64,000 nucleotides of DNA from Telluria beijingensis (GTDB taxonomy: Bacteria; Pseudomonadota; Gammaproteobacteria; Burkholderiales; Burkholderiaceae_D). A model generated the notes under the pieces. That model was not told the DNA's origin, made no database searches, and was given only the letters and a program-made list of their open reading frames with translations. The translations under genes were made by a program, and so were the position numbers. This document shows, in pieces, positions 11,745 to 21,700 of the stretch; positions within the stretch are counted from its first letter, which is position 1, and every line of letters begins with the position of its first letter. The DNA lies in assembly GCF_030770395.1 (NCBI RefSeq), contig NZ_CP132480.1:4374039-4438038 (forward strand). The letters run 5' to 3'.

Positions 11745-13672
11745 TCGGCTGCCTCCGCCGGTGCTGCGGTAAAGCCCTTGGCGCCGCGTTTTTTCAGGTG
11801 CACCAGCAACAAAGAGATGGCCGCCGGGGTGACGCCCGAGATGCGCGAGGCCTGGCCCAGGGTTTCGGGTCGTTGCTTGTCCAGCTTCTGGCGCACTTCG
11901 AACGACAGCGCCGCGATCTCCAGGTAGTTCAGGTTCTCGGGCAGCTTCAGGTTTTCGTAGTGATCGTGACGCTCGACTTCGCGCGCCTGGCGATCGATAT
12001 AGCCTGAATACTTCAGCTGGATCTCGACCTGCTCCTTCACCGCTGGGTCTTCCACGCCAGGGCCGGCCAGCGGCTGGCCCTCGACGCCCTGCATCGTCAT
12101 CAGGGTGTCGTAGACGACGCCGGGTCTTCTGAGCAGGTCGGCCAGGTTGTACTCGCGCTCGAGCGCCTGCCCCACCACGCGCTCGGATTCGGCGGCAGCC
12201 AGGATACGCGGGTTGACCCAGGTCGACTTCAGGCGTTCCAGCTCGCGGGCGACGGATTCGCGCTTGGTTTCGAAGGCTTGCCAGCGCGCGTCGTCGACCA
12301 CACCCAGTTGGCGGCCGATCTCGGTCAGGCGCATGTCGGCGTTATCCTCGCGCAGCGACAGGCGGTACTCGGCGCGGCTGGTGAACATGCGGTACGGCTC
12401 GGCCACGCCCTGCGTGGTGAGGTCGTCGACCAGCACGCCGAGGTAGGCCTCGGAACGGCCCGGCGTCCAGGCATCCTTGCCCTGGGTTTGCAGCGCGGCG
12501 TTCAGGCCCGCCAGCAAGCCCTGGGCCGCTGCTTCTTCATAGCCGGTAGTGCCGTTGATCTGGCCCGCGAAAAACAGGCCCTTGATGGCCTTGGTTTCCA
12601 GCGAGGCCTTCAGGCCGCGCGGGTCGAAGTAGTCGTATTCGATTGCATAGCCGGGGCGCAGGATGAAGGCGTTCTCCATGCCGCGCATCGAACGCACCAG
12701 TTCCAGCTGGACGTCGAACGGCAGACTGGTCGAGATCCCGTTCGGGTAGAACTCGTTGGTGGTCAGGCCTTCGGGTTCGAGGAAGATCTGGTGCGATTCC
12801 TTCGAAGCGAAGCGGTGGATCTTGTCTTCGATCGACGGGCAGTAGCGCGGGCCGACGCCTTCGATGACGCCGGTGTACATCGGGCTGCGATCCAGGCCGG
12901 CGCGGATGATGTCGTGGGTACGCTCATTGGTGTGCGTCACCCAGCACGGCACCTGGCGCGGATGCATCGCCACATTGCCCATGTACGAAAACACCGGCAC
13001 CGGATCGAGGTCGCCCGGCTGTTCGGCGAGCACCGAGAAGTCGATGCTGCGGCCGTGGATGCGCGGCGGCGTGCCGGTCTTGAGGCGGCCCTGCGGCAAT
13101 TTGAGTTCCTTCAGGCGCGACGACAGCGAGGTCGCCGGTGGATCGCCGGCGCGGCCACCCGAATAGTTCTGCAGGCCGACGTGGATCTTCCCGTCCAGGA
13201 AGGTACCGGCGGTGAGGACTACTGCGCGTGCGCGGAACTTCAGCCCCACCTGGGTGACGGCGCCGACGACGCGGTCGCCCTCCACCATCAGGTCATCCAC
13301 GGCCTGCTGGAACAGCCACAGGTTCGGCTGGTTTTCCAGGCGCGAGCGGATCGCGGCCTTGTACAAAACCCGGTCGGCCTGGGCGCGGGTGGCGCGCACC
13401 GCCGGACCCTTGGACGAGTTCAGTATCCTGAACTGGATGCCTGCTTCGTCGGTAGCGATGGCCATCGCGCCGCCGAGGGCATCGACTTCCTTGACCAGGT
13501 GGCCCTTGCCGATGCCGCCGATCGACGGATTGCAGGACATGGCGCCAAGGGTTTCGATATTGTGGGTCAGCAGCAAGGTCTTTTGACCGGTACGTGCAGA
13601 TGCGAGTGCGGCCTCGGTTCCGGCATGGCCGCCGCCGACGACGATGACGTCGAATTCAGTAGGAAATAGCAT
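11741..13672 (-). CDS. mnmG: tRNA uridine-5-carboxymethylaminomethyl synthase subunit MnmG
   Basis: 643 aa. The FAD-binding GGGHAG motif is at residues 13-18, followed by the GidA signatures [16 protein letters not shown] and a C-terminal MnmE-interacting domain. With MnmE it makes the cmnm5U modification at wobble U34. A TATAAT -10 element (minus strand, 13712-13707) lies 35 bp upstream. Just upstream are three parS sites. Confidence 0.97.
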   Translation of the reverse strand: MLFPTEFDVIVVGGGHAGTEAALASARTGQKTLLLTHNIETLGAMSCNPSIGGIGKGHLVKEVDALGGAMAIATDEAGIQFRILNSSKGPAVRATRAQADRVLYKAAIRSRLENQPNLWLFQQAVDDLMVEGDRVVGAVTQVGLKFRARAVVLTAGTFLDGKIHVGLQNYSGGRAGDPPATSLSSRLKELKLPQGRLKTGTPPRIHGRSIDFSVLAEQPGDLDPVPVFSYMGNVAMHPRQVPCWVTHTNERTHDIIRAGLDRSPMYTGVIEGVGPRYCPSIEDKIHRFASKESHQIFLEPEGLTTNEFYPNGISTSLPFDVQLELVRSMRGMENAFILRPGYAIEYDYFDPRGLKASLETKAIKGLFFAGQINGTTGYEEAAAQGLLAGLNAALQTQGKDAWTPGRSEAYLGVLVDDLTTQGVAEPYRMFTSRAEYRLSLREDNADMRLTEIGRQLGVVDDARWQAFETKRESVARELERLKSTWVNPRILAAAESERVVGQALEREYNLADLLRRPGVVYDTLMTMQGVEGQPLAGPGVEDPAVKEQVEIQLKYSGYIDRQAREVERHDHYENLKLPENLNYLEIAALSFEVRQKLDKQRPETLGQASRISGVTPAAISLLLVHLKKRGAKGFTAAPAEAAE

Positions 13673-13761
13673 GATGGGGATGTGAGGCGAGGAGACTTAA
13701 TGCGCGATTATAGATTCTTTTTTCCTGCAGGACTCTCAGTCGCTCCGAAAACGACAGATTT

Positions 13762-13777
13762 TGTTTCACGTGAAACC
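13762..13777. promoter_or_regulatory. parS site 1
   Basis: TGTTTCACGTGAAACC matches the bacterial parS palindrome TGTTTCACGTGAAACA except for the last base. It lies 90 bp upstream of mnmG and is a ParB loading site. Confidence 0.93.
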
Positions 13778-13800
13778 TTACTCTTCAGTTCTTACGCCGG

Positions 13801-13816
13801 TGTTTCACGTGGAACA
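13801..13816. promoter_or_regulatory. parS site 2
   Basis: TGTTTCACGTGGAACA, the parS variant common in proteobacteria, 23 bp from parS site 1. Confidence 0.95.
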
Positions 13817-13820
13817 AGTA

Positions 13821-13851
13821 CAAAACAAAAAGCCGGGTAGACACCCGGCTT
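13821..13851 (-). terminator. Rho-independent terminator of the TauE/SafE-family gene
   Basis: AGCCGGGT and ACCCGGCT (8-bp stem, 4-nt loop) are followed on the minus strand by a T-rich tract (A-rich 13821-13830). The hairpin sits between parS sites 2 and 3 and ends the gene at 13878-14648. Confidence 0.85.
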
Positions 13852-13854
13852 GGT

Positions 13855-13870
13855 TGTTTCACGTGGAACA
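13855..13870. promoter_or_regulatory. parS site 3
   Basis: TGTTTCACGTGGAACA, identical to parS site 2. It starts 7 bp after the stop codon of the permease gene at 13878. Confidence 0.95.
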
Positions 13871-13877
13871 GTCAGGC

Positions 13878-14648
13878 TTACCAGCCCAATTTTGTGAACG
13901 AATCATAGGCTGTCTTTACAATCAGTGCTGTGACGACAAACAGGAAAAGTTTGCGGACAAAGCCGCTGCCATGCTTCAACGCGAGCCTGGTGCCAATAAC
14001 CGAACCAACGATCTGGCACCCCGCCATCAGCAAACCGAGCTGCCACAGCAAATGGCCGCTGACGCCGAACCACATCAGTGCCGACAAATTGCACGCAACA
14101 TTGACCACCTTGGCTGCCGCCGACGCGCTGAGGAAATCGAAGCCAAAGAAGCGCACGAACAGGAACAGCAGGAAGCTGCCGGTGCCAGGTCCGAAGAAGC
14201 CATCGTAAAAGCCGATGGCAGCGCCGATCCCGATCGCCCAATAACGCTCGGCCATCCCGCTGTGCAGCGGCGCATGCACGGCGCCGAGATCCTTCTTCAT
14301 GAAGGTATAGACCGCCACCGCCACCAGGACGAAGGGCAGCAGTGCACGCACGAAATCGGCCGGCACCTGCGTGACGGTCCAGGCGCCGACGAAGGACAGA
14401 GCAAACGCCGCAATCGCCGCCGGCGCCGCGGTGCTCCACGCGACTCGGACGCGACGCGCATAACTGACAGCGGCCGAACCGGTGCCGAAGATGGCTGCGA
14501 GTTTATTGGTACCGAGGATGGTTGCCGGCGCTTCCTTCGGCAACAAGGAAAACATGGCAGGAAGCTGGATCAGGCCGCCGCCGCCGACAACGGCGTCGAC
14601 CAGGCCAGCGGCGAAGGCGGCGCCGCCGAGCCAAACTACATCGATCAT
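13878..14648 (-). CDS. TauE/SafE (TSUP) family membrane permease
   Basis: 256 aa from the ATG at 14648 (MIDVVWLGG); an in-frame ATG at 14696 would add 16 polar residues unlike the family. The duplicated TSUP architecture is visible: glycine-rich GLVDAVVGGGGLIQLP near residue 15 and a second G-rich copy around residues 125-145 (GFYDGFFGPGTGSF). About eight hydrophobic segments. Family members export sulfite, sulfoacetate or related organic anions; the substrate cannot be told from sequence. It is followed by its own terminator and parS site 3. Confidence 0.85.
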   Translation of the reverse strand: MIDVVWLGGAAFAAGLVDAVVGGGGLIQLPAMFSLLPKEAPATILGTNKLAAIFGTGSAAVSYARRVRVAWSTAAPAAIAAFALSFVGAWTVTQVPADFVRALLPFVLVAVAVYTFMKKDLGAVHAPLHSGMAERYWAIGIGAAIGFYDGFFGPGTGSFLLFLFVRFFGFDFLSASAAAKVVNVACNLSALMWFGVSGHLLWQLGLLMAGCQIVGSVIGTRLALKHGSGFVRKLFLFVVTALIVKTAYDSFTKLGW

Positions 14649-14734
14649 GGGGGAACTTTCAGGGGAGGTGCAGAGCCGATATTTTACGGCAAGCATGCCG
14701 TACTGACATGGCGCCGCCCTTCCCTACAGCAGGC

Positions 14735-15574
14735 TCAGGCCTGGACCGCAGCGTCGGACATCCTGGCAAAATCGATGAGCAGGCTGTTGAGCCGCTCGGC
14801 CCCGGACAATTGCAGCCAATGGCCCACGCCATCGATGCGGGCGAATTCGAAACCGGCGCGGCATTGGTCGCGGGTCTCGCGCATCTGCCGTTCGCCAAGT
14901 GCGGGATCGTGTTCGCTCCAGACACCCAGCACCGGCACGTCGACCGGTTTCCAACGTCGCGCACCCGAGACCTTCAGATTGGCGCGGTAGTAATTCAAGG
15001 CCGCAGTGAGCCGGCCCGGTGGCGACAGGGCGTCGATCCACAGTTGCTGTTGTTCGCGGCTGCGGTTCATCCTGCGCAGCGCCGCCCAGTTGCCCGCCTT
15101 CAGGAGTCCCTCGGCCAGGACCGGCGTCACGAACACGCCCATATACCAGAAGCGCAATTTCTGTCCAAACCCTGCCTGCGCGATGGCTTTCGGATGGCCG
15201 ACCGATAACGCGGCATAACGACTGACCCGCTGCGGCGCATGCATCGCCAGGTGCCAGCCGATTAGCGCGCCCCAATCGTGACCGACCACGGTCGCCTCGT
15301 CGATGCCAAGCGCATCCATCAGCTGCACGACGTCGTCAGCCAGGAACTCGATCTTGTAGGCGCCGACGTCATCCGGCATATCGGTCTTGCCGTAGCCGCG
15401 CAGGTCGGGAGCGATGACGCGAAAACCGGCCGCGGCCAGGGCCGGAATCTGGCGCCGCCAGATCGCATGGGTGTCCGGAAAACCATGCAGGAGTACGACA
15501 GCCGGGCCCTCACCGGCAGTCACGTAATGCATGTTCAGGCCATTCACCCTGGCGTACTGCGACACGACGTTCAT
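14735..15574 (-). CDS. Alpha/beta hydrolase, epoxide-hydrolase type
   Basis: 279 aa from ATG 15574, preceded by an AGGGGAA ribosome site; a TTG at 15589 is part of that leader. Oxyanion motif HGFPD near residue 31. The nucleophile is Asp (GHDWGA, about residue 100), not Ser, as in epoxide hydrolases and haloalkane dehalogenases. The catalytic His is in GVGHWLQ near the C-terminus. A cap domain lies between about residues 130 and 210. Probable role: hydrolysis of epoxides or similar substrates in the cytoplasm. It is the last gene before the putative origin and is transcribed away from it. Confidence 0.85.
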   Translation of the reverse strand: MNVVSQYARVNGLNMHYVTAGEGPAVVLLHGFPDTHAIWRRQIPALAAAGFRVIAPDLRGYGKTDMPDDVGAYKIEFLADDVVQLMDALGIDEATVVGHDWGALIGWHLAMHAPQRVSRYAALSVGHPKAIAQAGFGQKLRFWYMGVFVTPVLAEGLLKAGNWAALRRMNRSREQQQLWIDALSPPGRLTAALNYYRANLKVSGARRWKPVDVPVLGVWSEHDPALGERQMRETRDQCRAGFEFARIDGVGHWLQLSGAERLNSLLIDFARMSDAAVQA

Positions 15575-15645
15575 TCGTTTCCCCTGCAACGCAGATCGAC
15601 GGAAACACAGCTTACCAGAACGTAAACGCCTGTCCAGACCCCATC

Positions 15646-15880
15646 TGTGGATAAGCTATTTGATATTCACAGGTATCGTTTGTGCAGAACTGCGGCTTTT
15701 TGCACTGGCAAAAATGTTGTTCAGATTTGCCACCAAGAAGTTTGCCAAGAACTGCACGGACTTGTTCGCAAGGTAAATAGTTGATTTCTCTTCTGTAAAC
15801 CAAGTTGTCCACAGAGATTGACTACCGTTAACCACTACTATCAATGTTGTATACAGATCTTGGTTGTAAACCTGACGAGC
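15646..15880 (+). repeat. oriC repeat unit 1
   Basis: Mirrored box pair TGTGGATAA (15646) and ATATTCACA (15663), 8-bp spacer. A TGTGCAGAA follows at 15681, then GTAAACC (15794), box TTGTCCACA (15805-15813), the tract CTACTATCA (15835-15843) and TTGTATAC (about 15847-15854). It is the most degenerate unit and has one DnaA box, not two, before the CTA tract. Confidence 0.75.
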
Positions 15881-15984
15881 CCGCGAAAAAAAAAATTTCG
15901 TCGAATGTGGCAATTCGGCGTAACCGCCTCGGCCATGCCGAACATGCTCGTCAGCGCCAGCCACCTGAGTAATCGACATGCGTC

Positions 15985-16210
15985 TGTGGAGAACCCGATG
16001 AATATCCACAGGATCGAATGTGCAAAAGCGCCCTGCTTTCACACCTCTGCTATTTCTATCCAACTTTCCTACAACGCCGGCACACGCTTTTTCCAGCGGG
16101 TTAACGCGACCGTAAACCACTGATGTTGTGGACAAAACCCGGCTTATCCACAAAGTGGCACGCGTTTACTATTACTATCATTTTGTATACAAGCTTTTAG
16201 ATACAACAAT
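15985..16210 (+). repeat. oriC repeat unit 2
   Basis: Mirrored pair TGTGGAGAA (15985) and ATATCCACA (16002), 8-bp spacer, then TGTGCAAAA at 16019. The second half has GTAAACC (16112), TGTGGACAA (16127), the exact box TTATCCACA (16144-16152), CGCGTTTA, CTATTACTATCA (16169-16180) and TTGTATAC (16183-16190). The order is the same as in units 1 and 3. Confidence 0.8.
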
Positions 16211-16328
16211 ATGAGGAATGCGCACTCTCCAAGCCTGACCGACACCCTGCAAGCGCTTTTCAAGCAGGCACCAACATGCAGGCAACCTCGCCAACACTGG
16301 TGACCAGGCAATGAAAACCGGAAGCGCA

Positions 16329-16555
16329 TGTGGAAAAGCCGCTGCATATCCACAGGAGCAGTTGTGCAGAACAAGCCCTTTCTCTGCCAGCGAATTTTTT
16401 ATCCAAGAACCGTTCAAACCGAACGCAAGCCTTGTCCAGCACGTAAGCGGCGTCGTAAACCATTGATACTGTGGAGTAAACAAGCTTTATCCACAGAGAA
16501 TGTCGCGTTTACCTACTACTATCAACCTTGTATACATATCTCTTAATTAAATAAG
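16329..16555 (+). repeat. oriC repeat unit 3, strongest unwinding candidate
   Basis: Mirrored pair TGTGGAAAA (16329) and ATATCCACA (16346), 8-bp spacer, then TGTGCAGAA at 16363. Next come GTAAACC (16455), a weak inverted box (16470), the exact box TTATCCACA (16487-16495), three perfect CTA trinucleotides plus TCA (16513-16524), TTGTATAC and the AT-rich TCTTAATTAAATAA (16541-16554). It has the longest AT-rich stretch of the three, so it is the most likely site of first melting. Confidence 0.8.
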
Positions 16556-16739
16556 CAAACACATCGCAAGCAAAAAAAGCGTCTTCCAGGAAAAAACCAT
16601 TCACCCCTTCCAGCAGGAACGTCGATCGCTGCAATGCAAGGACAGTACCCAGGCGAAGCTGTGTACAATCCGTGCCTTATGCACAGTTGCCGTCCTGAAC
16701 GACGTCAAACCTGTTCCAGCACCTACTCATCAGGAAAAA

Positions 16740-17534
16740 ATGCGCCTAGGAATCATCAGCGCCTTGCACGAAGAACAGGCAGGGCTCGTGGAAGCCATGG
16801 AAGGCCCCGCCAAGCTCATTCACGGCAAACGCGAGTTCTGGGTCGGACGACTGTGGGAAATCGACGCTGTGTGCGTTTTATCGCGTATTGGCAAGGTTGC
16901 TGCCGCCATGACCGCCACAACGCTTGTGGAAAAGTTCGGAGTTACGCACATCCTATTCACCGGCGTTGCCGGCGTAGGGGATAAAACGATCCGTGTGGGC
17001 GACATCGTGGTGGCCGAATCGCTGGTCCAGCACGATATGGACGCCAGCCCCCTGTTTCCGCGTTTCGAGGTGCCGCTCACCGGCCAGACGCGCTTCCACC
17101 CCGACCAGAAGCTGTCGTCGCTGCTGTCCAGCGCCGCCCACGCTTTTCTCGAATGCGACTTCCGTGACACGATCGCGCCATCCGAACGCCAGGCTTTCGG
17201 GCTGGATCGACCGCGCATGCATCGCGGCCTGATCGCCAGCGGCGACCAGTTCGTCAATGACCGCGAGCGTATCGAGGCGCTCAATGGCGCCCTGCCCGGG
17301 CTGGTGGCGGTGGAGATGGAAGGCGCCGCGGTGGCGCAGGTCTGTCACGAGCTGGACGTGCCGTTCGCCGTGATCCGCGCGATTTCGGACAATGCCAATG
17401 AAAACGCGGCCCACGACTTCATGCGCTTCGTGAAGTCGGTGGCCGCGCAATACGCTTTCCACATCACCCGGCGCCTGTGCCAGGCGCTTGCGGAAACGCC
17501 GTTTCAGCCGAGGAGCGAGTCGGCCGGGGTGTAG
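16740..17534 (+). CDS. mtnN: 5'-methylthioadenosine/S-adenosylhomocysteine nucleosidase
   Basis: 264 aa. The opening MRLGIISALHEE contains the catalytic-base Glu. The VEMEGAA motif (about residues 195-201) binds the ribose, and the ISDNAN segment supplies the catalytic Asp. It cleaves MTA and SAH (and 5'-deoxyadenosine), releasing adenine. AGGA ribosome site before the ATG. It is the first gene right of the putative origin and is co-directional with replication. Its last 31 bp overlap the convergent ald gene. Confidence 0.9.
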   Translation: MRLGIISALHEEQAGLVEAMEGPAKLIHGKREFWVGRLWEIDAVCVLSRIGKVAAAMTATTLVEKFGVTHILFTGVAGVGDKTIRVGDIVVAESLVQHDMDASPLFPRFEVPLTGQTRFHPDQKLSSLLSSAAHAFLECDFRDTIAPSERQAFGLDRPRMHRGLIASGDQFVNDRERIEALNGALPGLVAVEMEGAAVAQVCHELDVPFAVIRAISDNANENAAHDFMRFVKSVAAQYAFHITRRLCQALAETPFQPRSESAGV

Positions 17535-18619
17535 TCGTAGCCCAGGGCCTGGGCCACGGCGTCGAAGGTGACCTTGCCCTGGCAGACATTGAGGCCATGG
17601 CGCAGGTGGGCATCGTCCGCCAGCGCGCGCCTCCAGCCTTTATTGGCCAACGCCAGGGCGTGGCCGATGGTGGCGTTGTTCAGGGCGAAGGTCGAGGTGC
17701 GGGCCACGGCGCCCGGCATATTCGCTACGCAGTAGTGGACCACGCCATCGACCAGGAAGGTCGGATCGGCGTGGGTTGTCGGATGCGAGGTCTCGAAGCA
17801 GCCGCCCTGGTCGATCGCCACGTCGACCACCACCGCCCCTTTCTTCATGCGCGACACCATGTCGCGCGTGACCAGCTTGGGCGCCGCGGCGCCCGGCACC
17901 AGCACGCCGCCGATCACCAGGTCGGCGGAGAGCACCGCCTCCTCGAGCGCATGGGCGTTGGAATACAGGGTCGAGATGCGGTTGCCGAACACCAGGTCCA
18001 GCTGGCGTAGCCGGTCCACGTTCTTGTCGAGCACCGTAACCCGGGCGCCGGTGCCGACCGCCATCTGCAGCGCATTGGTGCCGACCACGCCGGCGCCGAT
18101 GATGACGATGTGGCCGGCCGCCACGCCGGGCACGCCGCCCAGCAGCAGGCCCATGCCGCCGCGGGATTTCTCGAGGTGGGCGGCGCCGGCCTGGATCGAC
18201 ATGCGACCGGCGACTTCGCTCATCGGGGCCAGCAGCGGCAAGCCGCCGCCGGGGCCGGTGATGGTCTCATAGGCGATGCAGACAGCGCCTGACTTGACCA
18301 GGGCCGCGGTTTGCTCGGGATCGGGGGCGAGGTGGAGGTAGGTGTAGAGGATCTGATCTTCGCGCAGCATGGCGCATTCTTGCGCTTGCGGCTCCTTGAC
18401 CTTGACGATCATCTCGGCGCGTGCGAACACTTCCTGGGCGCTGGTGACGATGGTGGCGCCGGCGGCGGTGTATTCGGCGTCATCCAGGCCGATGTCGTGG
18501 CCTGCGCCTTGCTGGACGATGACCTGGTGGCCGCGTGACACCAGTTCATGTACCGAAGGCGGCGTGAGGCCGACCCGGTATTCGTGGTTCTTGATTTCTT
18601 TTGGAACGCCTACAAGCAT
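17504..18619 (-). CDS. ald: Alanine dehydrogenase
   Basis: 371 aa, the family length. N-terminal [20 protein letters not shown] is diagnostic; the NAD-binding loop is [15 protein letters not shown] (about residues 174-188) and [18 protein letters not shown] completes the active site. It converts L-alanine to pyruvate and ammonia reversibly with NAD. AGGAGA ribosome site. It lies directly downstream of putA on the same strand, pointing to joint amino-acid catabolism. The 3' end overlaps mtnN convergently. Confidence 0.95.
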   Translation of the reverse strand: MLVGVPKEIKNHEYRVGLTPPSVHELVSRGHQVIVQQGAGHDIGLDDAEYTAAGATIVTSAQEVFARAEMIVKVKEPQAQECAMLREDQILYTYLHLAPDPEQTAALVKSGAVCIAYETITGPGGGLPLLAPMSEVAGRMSIQAGAAHLEKSRGGMGLLLGGVPGVAAGHIVIIGAGVVGTNALQMAVGTGARVTVLDKNVDRLRQLDLVFGNRISTLYSNAHALEEAVLSADLVIGGVLVPGAAAPKLVTRDMVSRMKKGAVVVDVAIDQGGCFETSHPTTHADPTFLVDGVVHYCVANMPGAVARTSTFALNNATIGHALALANKGWRRALADDAHLRHGLNVCQGKVTFDAVAQALGYDYTPADSLLG

Positions 18620-18726
18620 GGTGGTCTCCTGTTGTGGGTTGTTCTTGCTGCTTCTCCTGCGGTTCTCTGTTTGTTGAACGCGTGGGCGGCATAGCCGCCC
18701 ACCCTACGTCGATATTATGACGATTC

Positions 18727-21700
18727 TTACAGGCCCAGCGTCATCAGGCTTGCGTTGCCGCCAGCGGCGGTCGTGTTGACGCAGACGGCGCGCTCGGCGA
18801 CCAGGCGCCACAGGTCCACCGGGACCAGGGCGTCGGTGTCCACGATACCGACGATCGCGCCCGGACGCGCCGCCAGTTGCGTGCGCAGCGTGCCGGCCAG
18901 GCCGGTTTCGACCAGCGCGATCGCGATGTCGGCCGCGTCGATCTGTTCCTTGCCGATGAAGGACACGCGTTCCTTCACCGCCGGCGGCAGGTCGGTCGGG
19001 ATCGATTCCGGTGTTGGCGCCAGCACCAGCGCGCGGTTGCCGGTGGCCAGCGTCGCTGCCAGTTGATTCAGCAGGCCGGCGGAGGTAGCCGGTGCGCACA
19101 GCACGGCGCCGCGCGGCGTGAACGACAGGCGGTTGCTTTCGCCGGTCGGGCCAGGCAGGTCCATCGATACGCCGTTGAGCGAGGTGCGCGCGTAGCCGTC
19201 GGCCAGCGCGGCCACCGGCTGCTGGTCCTTGGCGCGCAGCCAGCCGGTCAGGGCTTCCAGTGCCGCTTGCGGCTGGCGTGCGTGCTCCGTCAACGGCGCC
19301 GCGCCGCGCTGCAGGCGCTTGAGGTAGAGCGGACCGCCTGCCTTGGGACCGGTGCCCGACTTGCCTTCGCCGCCGAACGGCTGCACGCCGACCACCGCGC
19401 CGACGATATTGCGGTTGACGTAGATATTGCCGACGTGCGCGCGGGTGACGATGTAGTCGATGGTTTCATCGATGCGCGAATGCACGCCCAGGGTCAGGCC
19501 ATAGCCGGTGGCGTTGATCGCATCGATCACCGAAGGCAGCTCGGCGCGGCGGTAGCGCACGATGTGCAGCACCGGGCCGAAGACCTCTTGTTTGAGTTCG
19601 GCCAGCGAAGCGATTTCGAGGACTGTTGGCGGCACGAAGGTGCCGACGTCGGTCACGCTGGCAGGCAACTCGAGTGCGAAGTGGCTGCGCGCGGTGGCCC
19701 GGGTACGCTCGATGTGCGCCATCAGGTTGCGCTGGGCTTCGGCATCGATCACCGGGCCGATGTCGGTCGCCAGGCGATCGGGGCTGCCCACGCGCAGTTC
19801 CTGCATCGCCCCCTTGAGCATCCTGACGGTCTTGTCGGCGATATCGTCCTGCAGGAACAGCACGCGCAGCGCCGAGCAGCGCTGGCCGGCCGAGTCGAAG
19901 GCCGAGCTCAGGACGTCCTGCACCACCTGCTCCGGCAGCGCCGAGGAGTCGACGATCAGCGCGTTCTGGCCACCGGTTTCGGCCACCAGCGGGATGTCGA
20001 TGCCTTCTTGTTCGGCGCGCTTGGCCAGGGTGCGGTTGATCAGCTGGGCGACCTCGGTCGAGCCGGTGAAGATCACGCCCTTGATGCGGCTGTCCGCCGT
20101 CAGCGCTGCGCCGACCACTTCGCCGCGGCCCGGCAGCAGCTGCAGCGCGGCGCGCGGCGTGCCCGCCTCGAGGAACAGCTGCACCGCGCGGTAGGCGATC
20201 AATGGCGTCTGCTCGGCCGGCTTGGCCAGCACCACGTTGCCGGCGGCGAGGGCGGCCGCCACCTGGCCGGTGAAGATCGCCAGCGGGAAGTTCCAGGGGC
20301 TGATGCAGCTGACCGGACCGAGGGCCTCGGCCTTGCCCGAACCGCGGATCTGCACCGCGTAGTAGCGCAGGAAGTCGACCGCTTCGCGCAGTTCGGCGAT
20401 CGCGTTCGGCAGCGATTTGCCCGCTTCGCGCACGGCCAGGGCCATCAATTCCACGCCGTGTTGTTCGAACAGGTCGGCGGTGCGCTCCAGGATCGCGGCG
20501 CGTTCGCCGGGGGCGGTGCCGGCCCACTCGCCGGCGAAGGCATTGGCCGCGGCCAGCGCGGTGTCGACGTCGCCGCGCGACGCTTCGCTCACCTGGCCGA
20601 CGACGTCGCTCGACGCCGCCGGGTTGATCACATTGGCCGGCGCGCCGGCATCGACAGTACCTGCGACCAGCGGGCCGGCCACGTGCGCGCGCTGCTGCGC
20701 CAGGCCGTCCGCCAGCCGGGCCAGCACGTCTTCGTTCACCAGGTCCATGCCGGCCGAATTCTTGCGCTCGGCGCCGAACATGTCGAGCGGCAGCGCGATC
20801 GCCGGATGCGGCTGGCCGCCGCTGGCGCGCGCGACCTCGAACGGATCGGTGAGCAGGGTGTCGATGGCCACGTTCTCGTCGACGATCTGGTTCACGAACG
20901 AGGAGTTGGCGCCGTTTTCCAGCAGGCGCCGCACCAGGTAGGCCAGCAGGGTTTCGTGCGAACCGACCGGCGCATAGATGCGGCAGGCCTTATCGAGGTT
21001 CTTGCTGCCCACGACCTGGTCGTACAGGGTCTCGCCCATGCCGTGCAGGCACTGGAATTCGTAGTTGCTGACGTTGTCCTGCCTGGCCCAGGTATAAATC
21101 ACCGACAGTGTGTGCGCGTTGTGGGTGGCGAACTGCGGATACAGCACGTCGGCGGCCGCCAGCAGCTTGCGCGCGCAAGTCAGGTAAGAGACGTCGGTAT
21201 GCACCTTGCGCGTGTAGACCGGATAGCCGGGCATGCCATCGACCTGGGCGCGCTTGATCTCGGCGTCCCAATAGGCGCCCTTCACCAGGCGCACCATGAA
21301 TTTGCGGCCGCTGCGCTTGGCCAGGTCGACCAGGTAGTCGATCACGAACGGGCAGCGTTTCTGGTAGGCCTGCACCACCAGGCCGATGCCTTCGAAGCCG
21401 GCCAGGTCGGGGTCAAAAGCGAGGGCCTCGAGCATGTCGAGCGAGATCTCGAGACGGTCGGCTTCCTCGGCGTCGATATTGATGCCGATGTTATAGCTCT
21501 TGGCCAGCAGGACCAGGCTGCGCACGCGCGGCAGCAGCTCGCCCATCACGCGCGCGTATTGCGCGCGGCTGTAGCGCGGATGCAGGGCCGACAGCTTGAT
21601 CGAAATGCCCGGGCCGTCCTTGATGCCGCGGCCGTTCGAAGCCTTGCCGATCGCGTGGATGGCGGTTTCGTACGAGGCGTAGTAGTTCTTCGCATCGCTC

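Larger units (their letters stand above)
15640..16560. other. Putative chromosomal replication origin (oriC) with triplicated DnaA-box/DnaA-trio element
   Basis: This gene-free stretch holds three exact DnaA boxes TTATCCACA (15646-15654 minus, 16144-16152 plus, 16487-16495 plus) and six one-mismatch boxes (15805, 15985, 16002, 16127, 16329, 16346). An exact box is expected about once per 131 kb counting both strands at equal base frequencies. The boxes belong to three tandem copies of one composite element, listed separately. Support from context: mnmG, parAB, four parS sites and the atp operon lie within 16 kb, and every gene on the left is transcribed away from it. dnaA itself is not in the window, so a second locus next to dnaA remains an alternative. 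Confidence 0.8.

Noticed and set aside
15531..16546. Several 66-165-codon frames inside the oriC region
   Set aside because: No ribosome sites, odd composition, and they run through the DnaA-box repeats.
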